Program-made: the position numbers and the translations under genes
Shown here: one piece after another, positions 8,981 to 18,925 of the stretch
Layout: each line of letters begins with the position of its first letter
Numbering within the stretch: position 1 is the first letter of the stretch
Source: Pavlovales sp. CCMP2436
Taxonomy: Eukaryota; Haptophyta; Pavlovophyceae; Pavlovales
NCBI GenBank assembly: GCA_026770615.1
Contig: MU631803.1
Coordinates: 50,888-77,378, forward strand
Reading direction: 5' to 3'
Length of the DNA: 26,491 nucleotides
The notes under the pieces: model-generated
Told to the model about the DNA's origin: nothing
What the model saw: only the letters and a program-made list of their open reading frames with translations
Databases searched by the model: none

Positions 8981-9697
8981 TCATTGCTCCGAGAACGGGT
9001 CCTCTGACGGGAGCCATGGCGTGCCCTCGACTGACCTGGGGAACCACGGCATCTGCTCCACCTCCTGCGCGCTGAGCACATGCCCATCCTTAGCGATCAG
9101 CCGGATAGGCGTAGCGCCGTGCATCCCGCCGAAGGCGCGGAACTCGCCGAGGCACACCCAGGCGTGGTAGCGCGCCATGGACCGCTCGTCGTCGAGGATC
9201 CAGATAACCACACTCGGGCGCGCAGCCTTGCGGTGGGTGACGGCGAGCGTCATGTAGCCCTCCATTTCGCCCGCAAACCCGCGCCGCCAGTCGGGGTGGA
9301 GGTGCGCGTCCAGCCAGTGGGCTGCCTCGGCGTACTGCTCGCGCGAGACCGGAAGCGAGCGAGGCGCGACGCTCGCAAACTCGCCGCGGTTCGTCTGCGA
9401 GCCGTCCGAGTCGTGCAAGCAGACAGGAAGCACGGTCCGCGCCATGTCCCCTCTCGCGCGAGCGCGCTCGATGAAGGGCACGAGCGCCTCGGTGAAGCAG
9501 TCCCTCCGGACGCAGTCGCCATCCCAGCTGACGCTCGCAAACTCGTCGAGGAGCATGCGCGAGACGATTTCGACCTGCTCCGGCGTGATGCCCTCGTGCA
9601 TGCCGACCACCCGCGCGTGCGGCTGCGGCGCGTCGGTCGGCTCAGAGGGGTGCTTGGCGGTCGCGCCACCCGTGCGAGGGGACACCCCGGCCTCCAT
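8981..9697 (-). CDS. Hypothetical 238-aa protein
   Basis: Single-exon frame from ATG (9697-9695) with balanced, coding-like composition against two non-coding strand neighbours. I do not recognise the family. Visible features are a mixed helix segment after residue 35 (ITPEQVEIVSRMLLDEFASV), a Cys/Asp-rich piece (SWDGDCVRRDCFTEAL), Trp/His-rich middle (AAHWLDAHLHPDWRRGF) and a compact C-terminal part with alternating hydrophobic residues (SVVIWILDDE, HAWVCLGEF). There is no signal peptide or membrane helix, so a soluble alpha/beta protein is likely. The C-terminus is Pro/Trp-rich. The gene ends toward the glycosyltransferase gene, and its upstream side is repeat-rich. Confidence 0.8.
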   Translation of the reverse strand: MEAGVSPRTGGATAKHPSEPTDAPQPHARVVGMHEGITPEQVEIVSRMLLDEFASVSWDGDCVRRDCFTEALVPFIERARARGDMARTVLPVCLHDSDGSQTNRGEFASVAPRSLPVSREQYAEAAHWLDAHLHPDWRRGFAGEMEGYMTLAVTHRKAARPSVVIWILDDERSMARYHAWVCLGEFRAFGGMHGATPIRLIAKDGHVLSAQEVEQMPWFPRSVEGTPWLPSEDPFSEQ

Positions 9698-9859
9698 GGG
9701 AGTGGCAGCCTGGGAACTAGTACCCTAGCTGGGAACTACATAGACAACTCCAAGTTAGAACTTCCCGGAAAGGCCAATTAAACCGCCCGGTCCCAACGTC
9801 AGAGTTTCCTGACGGGGCCAACTCGAACGGGGGCCAACCAGCTGGATGTCGGAATCCCA

Positions 9860-9922
9860 GGAATCCTAAATCCGGGAATTCCCATTCGGAAGGAATCTTG
9901 GTTTACCCGGATTTAGGATTCC
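9860..9922. repeat. Inverted repeat with perfect 17-bp arms
   Basis: GGAATCCTAAATCCGGG (9860-9876) is the exact reverse complement of 9906-9922, separated by 29 nt. Weaker pairing continues outward for about 10 nt on each side. It could form a stable hairpin. The flanks share the string GATGTCGGAAT with 21269-21279. Confidence 0.9.
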
Positions 9923-9976
9923 CGGGAATGCCATAAGTTGAAAGTCCGGACACATGGTTTACCCACTATGAATGGG

Positions 9977-10363
9977 GGCCTTCCCGACGTCCCCGCCGGC
10001 TGAAAAGTTAGGGCCCAGTCGCCTGGGACCTGGAGCACATTTGCCTAGCTGACAGGCGCCCACTAATAATAAAAATTGAGTGCTCGCGTAATAAATAATA
10101 AATACGTACAAAAATGGTGATTTGTTTAACTTTTGATAACCCGGCCGCCTACGCTGCAGGGACTCGGATCCCAGCCGCGCCACGCCCGGAGGTGGTACCG
10201 CTGGGGTGTAGGCGGGCCTGGTGCTTGCCGGGGGTGCTCCCCGAGCGCACCATGCCGCCTTTGAGGCGCGCAGCTGCGGCCGTAGCGCCCTCGCTCGCCT
10301 GAGGCGGGGGGCGATCAGGCGGGTCTTCACTCTTAAGAGGAGAAGGGCACACGGCTCGCCTAT
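9977..10363 (+). repeat. Dispersed ~390-bp repeat, copy 2
   Basis: Direct-orientation partner of 2624-3020. It has the same hairpin, AT-rich block, GACTCGGAT box and terminal CACACGGCTCGCCTAT. It is slightly shorter because of small deletions, including one at the GACTCGGAT box. On the minus strand both copies keep a similar short open stretch (around SGSTP-K-H), but neither has a clear start or a recognisable domain. Confidence 0.8.
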
Positions 10364-10892
10364 AAATAAAGCTAAAATCCTTGTGAACCTATGAAAACTT
10401 CGTTTTCTCTGGTACCCAGCTCGCACCCAGCAGCAGCGAACCTCCGCGAACGAGCCATAGCCCACGTCCGGGCGCTACCCGAAAACGTCTAGAACCACTT
10501 GGACCTCAGACGGCCCGAAGAAGACCCAACAGATCCCTGTGGCAACAGCACCGCTCCCATGTGGTCGGTGGGGTCGAAATCCGAATTCATGGCCAGTCCG
10601 GGGAAAATTGCGAAAAAGTCCGGAGACAATCCTTATGAATAACTTACGAACCGGGTTGGGCACAGAGGAGTTAGATTCAGATTCGTGAATGGGGCGCCGC
10701 ATCCCACGATCCCACGCCAAACCACTATCACAAGAACACAGGAATCCCTGAAAATCAGACAAACGACCGACTTTTAGAGAGTCGAGATACGGCGGGCTCT
10801 GAAACCTCTGTGACGAAGGCGCGCTCGCCGAACGGGGCAGACGGGAGGGCGCGGAGCACAAACGCAGACGAAGGGCGGAGCTCCCACAGGGC

Positions 10893-13800
10893 ATGGGGAT
10901 GCTCATGGGATTCCTGCTGTTCTGCAGCCTCTGCGCGGGCGCGTTCGCCGCGCCGGGCAGACGGGAGGGCGCGGACGGGCTCATCGTGATCGAGCCGAAC
11001 CGCGGTGACACGTGGACAAAGGGTGGCAGCTATTATGTGTTGTGGACCTCAATGCGAGACGACATCGCGCTGTGCTCAGCGGTAGAGATTTCACTGCAGC
11101 GCGGGACGCAGCAGCCGGCCGACACGGTGCAGACTGAGAATGACGGCGCGCATCTGTTCTACGTGTCGAGCACCGTAGTCGATGGCGACGATTACAGGAT
11201 CGCGCTTCACTGCGCGCAGCCATCGGCGCTGCGCAACGCGCTCGCAGGGCACAGTGGCACCTTCTCCGTCGCGTCGGCGGCCGAGGTCTTCTCCGTCCAC
11301 TCGCCCGCGCAGGGCGCGGTCTGGGCTGCGGGCACGGAGCAGGAGGTGGGCTGGACGTTTGCACGCCCTGTGCAGGAGATTGCAGCCTGCGACAGCGTGG
11401 ACATCCTGCTGATCAGGCGCAGCGCGGCCGACCAGCAGCTGCTGAGCTCGATGACGGTCCCCGCGTCCGCCGGCCCTCGCTTCCGCCTCTACGTGCATGG
11501 CGACTCACTGAGGGGCACCTACACAGTGCGCGTGCAGTGCGCGGGCGACACGGCGCTGGGCGGTGAGTCGGGGCTCGTCCTCATCGAGCCGACGCCCGAC
11601 GCACTCGAGCTGCGCGCGCCCGAGGGCGCCGCGTGTCTGATCGGCCACGCGTGCGCGCTGGAGTGGAGCAGCTCGGTCAGCGGCCGCTCCGACGCATGCG
11701 CGCAGCTCAGCGGTGCGCTCGTCAACAGCACGCGCACCGTGCTGGCCTTCCACGTGGCCAATGGCGCCGTGGGCCGATTCGACCTCTCCCTGCCCGGATC
11801 GCTCGCGCCCGGTGCCAAGTTTCACTTCGAGCTCAGCTGCCAGGGTGATGCGAGCGTGCGCGCCTCCTCCTCCTCCTTCAAGGTGGTGCGCGACGAGGGG
11901 GCGCTCGAGCTGACCGAGCCGCACGCCGGCTCCGTCTGGGCGACGGGGCAGACGCACACCGTGCGCTGGCTCAGCTCGCTTGGCCGCTCGCCCGACTGCG
12001 CGGCAGTCGACGTGGACCTGCTGCACGGCGAGATGGCAGTCGCCGCGTGGCCGGCAGTGCCCAACTCGGGCGCCCTCGAGCTCTACCTCCCTGGCTCGAC
12101 CGCCGCGGGAGGCAGCTACCGCCTGCGCCTGAGCTGCGCGGGCGATTCGACTCTCCGTTCGCACTCGGCCGGCTTTGCAGTGGCCCGCGACCCGACGGCG
12201 CTCGAGCTGAGCTCGCCGGGTGTGGGTGCGCACTGGACCTCGGGCTCGGTGGAGGTGGTGCGCTGGGGTGCGTCCGAGGCACTCAAGGCAGCGGCCACCT
12301 GCGCGCATGTCGACCTGACGCTGTACCGGGAGAGCGTGGCCGTGCTCAGCGCGCGCGCGCCCAACAGCGGGAGGTACGCACTCCGCGTGAACGGCTCCCT
12401 GCCTACCAACAATGAGAATACTGCTACTGTGGGGGGCACTCATCACAACAACGACAGCAACCACAAGTAGGCCAAAAATCGCGATATATATATATTTGCA
12501 TATATTTGTATGTATATATGTATATATATATATATATACATACATATCTCATACTAATAGGTACGCGCTCTACGTGAACGGCTCCCTGCCTCCCAGCGAG
12601 TACTACGCTCTCTCCCTCGAGTGCTCCGACGACCGGGCGGTGAAAGCGACCTCGGGCGAGTTCGCCATTGCGCGGCTACAAGCTCCCTTCATCATCCAGG
12701 CACCGAACGCGCAGAGCGAGTGGTACTTTTTTTTTTTTTTTTTTTCGCTCGAGTCCTCTCATCGTCGTCGGACATCTTTCAAATTCATTCTTGCTATGTG
12801 TTTTTGGCCGTGAGTCTGAGTCTGCGTATGGTTTTGAGTTTGATTCGTGTTCTTGTTATCATGGTCAGGGTCCGTGGTCAGTCGTACGCTGTGCGTTGGG
12901 TGGGGCCGCTCCAACTCTCAGACGCGGTGAGCGTTTTTTTGTTTTGTTTTTTCTCTTTTTTTCTTAGATTGTTTCGGGTTTTTTTTGGTTGGCCAATCAC
13001 CCGCTCAATGAGAGACGTTCCTGGCTGTCTCCTTGCTCCCCTGTCTCCTCACACAACAACAGTGCATGCTTGTGCGGGTCGAGCTGGTGCCCGAGGGGGC
13101 TGCGGGGGGGGAGCTGCCGCCCGCGAGCTCTGTGGAGGTGGGCAACTCGGGGCGCGCGTGGCTCACAGTCCCGCGCGGCGCTGCGGCAGCCGGCGCGTTC
13201 CGAGTGCACCTTAGCTGCTCGGCAGACAGGTACCATAACATACTAAATTAATTCAAGAGAAACACCAGCACGTACATACCATAATATATATATATATATA
13301 TATTTATAAACGACACACATAGGGCGCTCAATGCTAGCTCCTTTCCATTCGCCGTGCGCGAGTCGTGCGCAGGCGCAGGGTGCGCGGCCGGTGAGGAGCC
13401 GCTCGCGCTTGGGCTGCGGGAAGGGGGAGGAGGGGGGGCGTTTGTCAGCAACCGCCCCTCCTCTGGGATGGGAAGCGCCGACAGTGCCGCGGGCAGCAGC
13501 TACGGGGCGGGCGGGAGTTACTGGGGCGGCAGTTACGGGGGGGGCGGCAGCTCTGGGATAGGGTTGGACTCGGGCGCGCAGCTGAACGGTGCAGCGCGCG
13601 GCTTGGTGCCCTCACGCAGCGGCGGCGGCGGCTATAACAGCGGCAGCGGCGGCGGCAGCGGTGCGGTGCAGCTGGTGGGGTTGGAGGAGGAAGGGGCCGG
13701 GGGGGAGGGGTTGGGCGCAGGCTCCTCCTCGTGGGCAGCACTCGGCGCAGACGCACCTATCGTGCGCCGGCCGTGCGAGGACGGCGGGCACGTGAGCGCC

Positions 13801-16800
13801 TCGCTGACGCACAGCTGCGCCCTCACCTCCACCGGGGGGCTGCTGTGCTGGGGGCAGAACCTCGAGGGGCAGACGGACGTGCCGCCCGGCCACACCTGGG
13901 TGCAGGTAATCGCTCGCTAGTGATTTTTATGAGTAGTAGCAGATATCATCATTCTTCTGGGTGCAGGTATCGCTCGTGCTCTTTAAAAATAAGTGTAACA
14001 CTGTGGTATCGTCATACTTATTATCACGAGCATCATTCTTCTGGGTGTATCTGTATTTAATTTAGGACACATATCGTCATCATCAATTTCACTTTCATCA
14101 TTCTAATGGGTGCAGGTGATTGCAATTGCTTTTTTGCTTCTGTTTTTTTTTGCTTTTGCTTTTTTTTGGCCTTTTGAAAGTTTTGTTTCCTCATGTTTAT
14201 CATCATCATTTTTATGAGTGTAGGTGAGCGCGGGCGTGGCGCACACGTGCGGCGTGACTGCGGAGCGCACGCTCGAGTGCTGGGGCGGCAAGCACAAGTG
14301 CGTATTTGTGTGTGTGATTAAAAATAAAAATAGTTAATTAACTAATTTATTAATCGAGTGCTGGAGTGGCATGCACAGGCGGATTTTTTTTTTTTTTTGA
14401 ATCTCCCGAAGACGCGCATGGGTTGGTAGTGCTCACCTACACACGCACTTAATCACGCACTACTAACGCACTGATATCAGGTGGACGCCCGTCAGCCATC
14501 ACGAGGCAGAGCTTCCCGCCGGCGAGCTGTGGGAAAAAGTGTCGGCGGGTCACGCCTTCAGCTGCGCGCTGACAATGTCGCATCACCTCTACTGCTGGGG
14601 CTACGGTACATACAACAACAACAACAACAACAACAAAAAGTAAATAAACGATCACTACTACGAGTACTACAAACACCGATCTGATCTGATCAAATCAAAT
14701 CAAACGATCACTACTCAACTAAAAACACTAAAAACACCGATCTGATTACAGGAACTAAAAACACTAAAAACACCGATCTGATTACAGGAAACTAAAAACA
14801 NNNNNNNNNNNNNNNNNNNNNNNNNNNNNNNNNNNNNNNNNNNNNNNNNNNNNNNNNNNNNNNNNNNNNNNNNNNNNNNNNNNNNNNNNNNNNNNNNNNN
14901 NNNNNNNNNNNNNNNNNNNNNNNNNNNNNNNNNNNNNNNNNNNNNNNNNNNNNNNNNNNNNNNNNNNNNNNNNNNNNNNNNNNNNNNNNNNNNNNNNNNN
15001 NNNNNNNNNNNNNNNNNNNNNNNNNNNNNNNNNNNNNNNNNNNNNNNNNNNNNNNNNNNNNNNNNNNNNNNNNNNNNNNNNNNNNNNNNNNNNNNNNNNN
15101 NNNNNNNNNNNNNNNNNNNNNNNNNNNNNNNNNNNNNNNNNNNNNNNNNNNNNNNNNNNNNNNNNNNNNNNNNNNNNNNNNNNNNNNNNNNNNNNNNNNN
15201 NNNNNNNNNNNNNNNNNNNNNNNNNNNNNNNNNNNNNNNNNNNNNNNNNNNNNNNNNNNNNNNNNNNNNNNNNNNNNNNNNNNNNNNNNNNNNNNNNNNN
15301 NNNNNNNNNNNNNNNNNNNNNNNNNNNNNNNNNNNNNNNNNNNNNNNNNNNNNNNAAAACACCGATCTGATTACAGGAAACTAAAAACACTAAAAACACC
15401 GATCTGATTACAGGAAACTAAAAACACTAAAAACACCGATCTGATTACAGAACACCGATCTGATTACAGGCTCGGAGATGGGTGGCGACCGCCCGCCGCA
15501 CGGCTTGCTCTTCCGCACCGTCTCCGTGGGCGAGGCGCACGCGTGCGGCATCACGCGCGAGGGGGCAGCGGTCTGCTGGGGGGACAACGGCAAAGGGGAG
15601 GTGATTCATGCTACACAGGAATATCAGAATGGAACAGTCTAATTATACCAGGGGGAGGTGATTCGTGATACATGGGAATATAAGAATAGAGCAGTATACT
15701 CATACGAATGTGCGAATCTGGGACATTTAGAGAAGAGCGTACTCTTACCAGTAACCCTGGTAAGAGTACGCTCTTCTGATAAATCAAATAAAAAACGATC
15801 TGATAAAGTGTAGCAGTACGCTATTCTGATGAATCATCTAAAAATCTAGTAATATACCACGGATAATAAGAGTACGCTATTCTAACGAATTATCTATTTT
15901 TTGTTCATAATCTAATAATCTAATAAATTAATAATCGAATAATCGAATAATAGACCGCTCTTATTCATCATCTCATCATCTCATAATCTAGTAATAGACC
16001 GCGGTGCCGGAGCGCGGTGCCAACAAGGAGATCGAGTCGTGGAGCTCAGTGGCCACGCACCACCGCCACTCGTGCGGGGTGACGGGGGAGGGCGAGCTGC
16101 TCTGCTGGGGGCTCAACGCGCAGGCGCAGTGCTACGTGCCTGCAGGTTTCACGTGGCTGTCTGTCTCCACGGGCCACTCCCACTCGTGCGGGCTCACGGC
16201 CGACCGGTTGCTGCGCTGCTGGGGGCACCTCACGTTTGGGCTGGGCAACGCGCCACCCGGGTACAGATGGGCGGAACTGTCCGTCGGCCACTACCACGCG
16301 TGCGGCCTGGTGGAGGGCGAGGGGGCAGTGCTCTGCTGGGGAATGAACTACCACGGTGCGTTGATTTGATTTGATTTGATTTAATTTATATTTATTCATT
16401 TGTGTGTGGGTTGAGGGGGGGGTTATTGTTTGAATGCGCACTGATCTGCTGGGGAATGACCTGCAACCTACTAACAATATGATTGCTGTGGTGAGACTGA
16501 CAATGATGGTTATGATTGCTGTGGTGAGACTGACAATGATGGTTATGATTGTTGCTGCAATTTATTTTTCATCTTTTTAAAAAGGGCGAGTCCGCGTGCC
16601 AGACGGGTTCCGCTTCTGGCAGGGGCTGCACTCTTGCGAGCAGCACCACTAGCATTGTGAAATACATAAACATAGATATATATAAATATATACATATACA
16701 CATATATATATATATATTATATATGTATGTGTGTGTGTGTGTGTGTGTATATATATAATTTATTTATTTATATGTATATGTGTAGGCGAGACCGACGTGC

Positions 16801-18925
16801 CGGAGGGGTTCCGCTTCTGGCAGGGGTGCGAAGGACTGGGGAGCGCGGCGCTGCGTGCGGTGCAGAGCGAGCACAAGGCGGGCAAGCTCGCGTGCCCGCA
16901 GCACGAACTGCTGCTCACAACCGACGGCTTCAGCAGCCGGTGCGGCCTTTCTACATGGAGAGAAAGGCCTCTCCATTCCCCACTCTCCCCACTCTCCCCA
17001 TCCCCCCCCCCCCTCTCCCCCTCCTTCTCTCCATTTCATCCGCGCCCCTCGTTCGCCTGCACTTTTTTTTGTTTTTTTGTTTGCGTGCTGCTGTCTCCCG
17101 CCTGCGAAGCGCTTTTTAAAAGTCTTTTTTGAAAAATACTAGAAATACTTAAAAATTAATGCTACTCTAAAATTTCTCTCATGAAATAATACTTCTCCAA
17201 TCAAATAATAATTTAATGAAATAATAATTCTCTAATAATTCTCCAATTTGCAGCGACGGTGTGTAGCTCTATCTCCTCATTCCATGCGTTAAATAATGAT
17301 TCTCTAATCTAACAAAACTCTCTAATTTGCATATCTGATAAATCAGTTTATGCACGATCTATCTGTATAATTCGCAGTGATGGTGTGGAGCTGCGGTGCG
17401 CAGAGGTGGACTGCGCGTCCTTCGGCTGGTCGCGCGAGGCGGGCGCGGAGCAGGGGAGGGCCTGGTTCTGCCAACGCGACTACTTCCAGGCCACCGACAA
17501 CGCGCTGTTCTTCCCGCAGTGGGAGGTCCGCCTTTTTTTTCTTCTTTTCTTTTTCCCCCCTTTTCCTTTTCCTGTTCCTTTTTTTCGAGTTATTTTTACA
17601 TTATTCTTGTCGATAGATGGGATAATGAGTTAGGGATAATGAGTTAGTGAGTTGAGTTATTGAGTTGTACTGTTATTCTTCTCCTTGGTGTGCTTCTTAT
17701 TCTGTTTATATTACTGAGCACACACACCTCGCCCATAATCCTTGTCATTGCTATTAATGATAGTGATAAGAATAACAATACTCATACTCATGAGAATAAG
17801 AAAAGGGATAAGGATAAGAATAAGAATGATGATGATCATATTCATAAACATCCTTATCATTATCATGATCACTTGCACGCGCAGGTTGGCCGGCCGGTGA
17901 CGCACTGCGCGCCCGCCGAGGGAGATGTGAAGCTCTCTGCATACCCCTCGGGCGAGCTGCAGGCCCTCGTTCAGGTGAAATAATAGTATGCTAGTCATAG
18001 TGGCAGTAGAGCGTTCTGATCATGATGATGATTCTTCTTTTCTTATTTTGATTATCATGATAAGAAAACGTTTAACTCTTCTTTGATGATGATGATGATG
18101 ACGGTATTATTTATTCTCAGGGTGAGGCACGCTCTGCCGCCTCCTCCTTTTCTATTCTTTCTTCTTTTATGAGTAGTAGTCTTATTTTATTCGAAACACT
18201 ATTCTGGTTCGTATTCTGATTCTGATTCTACATAATGTGCTCCGCTCGAGTCTCATTCGTATTCTTATTCGTATTCTGATTCTGATTCGTATTCGTAAAA
18301 AAATATTTCTCCTTGTGAGCAGGGTGCGTGGGGCACGGTCTGCCGCCTGGGCCTCGATGACGGTTCCATGGTGGCCGCCTCCGTCGTCTGCCGCCAGCTG
18401 GGCTACGTGCGCGCGCTGCGCACGTACAGCTACGTGGGCGCGCCGCACCTGGCACAGAGTGTGCGCGGCGTGCGCTGCACGGGGGCGGAGGGGGGGCTGC
18501 TCGGCTGCGCACCCGCCTCCGAGCCGCACCTCTGCTCGCACGCGTACGGCGACGTGGGCGTGCAGTGCGCAGCCGAGCCGGGCACGCCCACACCCTCGCC
18601 CTGCGGCTCGGGACACGCTGCGACCATCCGCGCGGGGGCGGGCGAGGCGCGCGCGCTGCTGCTGCACGGCTCGGTGGCGACGGGCAGCGAGCCGGCGCAC
18701 TCCTTCGACGGGCGCCTTCGGTACACCTCGGGCGGGTTCGCCAGCCACGGGCGCCTGCGGGCAGACGGAGGCGCCTACCACTCGGCCCCGGTGAGGCTGT
18801 TGCCCCGGCCGCTCGCCTTGACGCGCGCGCAGGCTGCGGCCTCGGCCTGCTGCGCGGGGCTGCTCGTCGCGCTCGTCGCAGCCGCGCTGCGGAGAAGACG
18901 GCGAGTGGCCCATGTGCTCCTCTAA
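10893..18925 (+). CDS. Large modular type I membrane protein: Kre9/Knh1-like repeats, RCC1-like propeller, SRCR domain
   Basis: Thirteen exons: 10893-12373, 12561-12722, 12869-12926, 13063-13229, 13323-13905, 14224-14297, 14481-14605, 15470-15600, 15998-16355, 16786-16939, 17378-17525, 17885-17974, 18323-18925. All introns are GT-AG, phases agree, and the sum is 4134 nt (1377 aa). Signal peptide about 1-20. Six repeats of ~100 aa follow (about 27-635), each opening like ELTEPHAGSVWATGQTHTVRW with a paired Cys, as in Kre9/Knh1-type domains. A Gly/Ser-rich linker spans about 640-775. Seven RCC1-like blades (about 775-1058) each carry H-x-C-G/A-L/V-T and CWG, the count needed for a closed beta-propeller. 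One SRCR domain lies at about 1162-1263 (WGTVC, VVCRQLGY, six Cys). A hydrophobic helix (about 1348-1366) precedes RRRRR and a very short tail. The likely role is cell-surface recognition or adhesion; ligand unknown. An exon in the gap cannot be excluded, but the blades join without one. Confidence 0.85.
12374..12560 (+). other. Intron 1 of the surface-protein gene, bounded by a direct repeat
   Basis: Donor AG|GTACGC and acceptor TACTAATAG|GTACGC lie in two copies of the same 33-bp sequence (12372-12404 and 12559-12591, 30/33 identical). Splicing removes one copy exactly. The middle (12480-12545) is a TA/TATG microsatellite. Confidence 0.85.
14640..15469 (+). repeat. 36-37-bp minisatellite in intron 7, each unit ending in a splice-acceptor-like GATTACAG
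   Basis: The unit contains CACCGATCTGATTACAGG. Two units are visible before the N gap (period 36) and three after it (period 37), with a shortened 19-bp final unit directly abutting exon 8. The real acceptor of exon 8 is the last GATTACAG. Upstream, 14611-14640 has an (AAC)n run and then degenerate GATC/AAATC repeats. Confidence 0.9.
14801..15355. other. Assembly gap (555 N)
   Basis: Unresolved bases inside the minisatellite of intron 7. The same 36-37-bp unit is present on both sides, so the gap most likely hides further copies. The length may be arbitrary. Confidence 0.99.
15731..15777. repeat. Perfect 21-bp palindrome with 5-nt loop in intron 8
   Basis: Positions 15731-15751 and 15757-15777 are exact reverse complements around the loop TAACC. 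Partial direct copies of one arm (AGTACGCTNTTCT) follow near 15815 and 15870, so the arm sequence is reiterated through the intron. Confidence 0.92.

Larger units (their letters stand above)
9698..10892. other. Intergenic region with hairpin and dispersed repeat; upstream of the large surface-protein gene
   Basis: Contains a long inverted repeat (9860-9922), copy 2 of the dispersed repeat (9977-10363) and about 500 bp of mixed sequence before the start at 10893. The minus-strand frame at 10475-11011 runs into the signal-peptide coding region and is not credible. The last part holds a 38-bp segment repeated 120 bp later inside the coding region. No clear TATA box. Confidence 0.5.
12723..18322 (+). 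repeat. Simple repeats in the introns of the surface-protein gene
   Basis: The introns carry poly-T (12727-12745), AT runs (13283-13306), TA and GT runs (16676-16750), a 33-bp tandem unit with GATTGCTGTGGTGAGACTG (16479-16545), GATAATGAGTTAG repeats (17620-17650), GATGAT runs (18083-18101) and ATTCTGATTCGT-type repeats (18192-18297). They sharply contrast with the GC-rich exons they separate. Confidence 0.8.

Noticed and set aside
10475..11011. 178-aa minus-strand frame
   Set aside because: It crosses the start and signal-peptide coding region of the large plus-strand gene and has no recognisable feature.
11505..12545. 346-aa antisense frame opposite the Kre9-like repeats
   Set aside because: It is an Arg/Ala/His-biased shadow and starts inside the TA microsatellite of intron 1.
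14715..15470. Regular 36-37-bp repeats resembling a CRISPR array
   Set aside because: The units are contiguous without unique spacers, lie in a eukaryotic intron and have no cas genes nearby. This is a minisatellite.
16581..16653. Possible extra exon of the surface-protein gene
   Set aside because: It resembles the start of exon 10 but is missing a base and loses the frame, and no donor follows before the TAG at 16651. Treated as a decayed copy.
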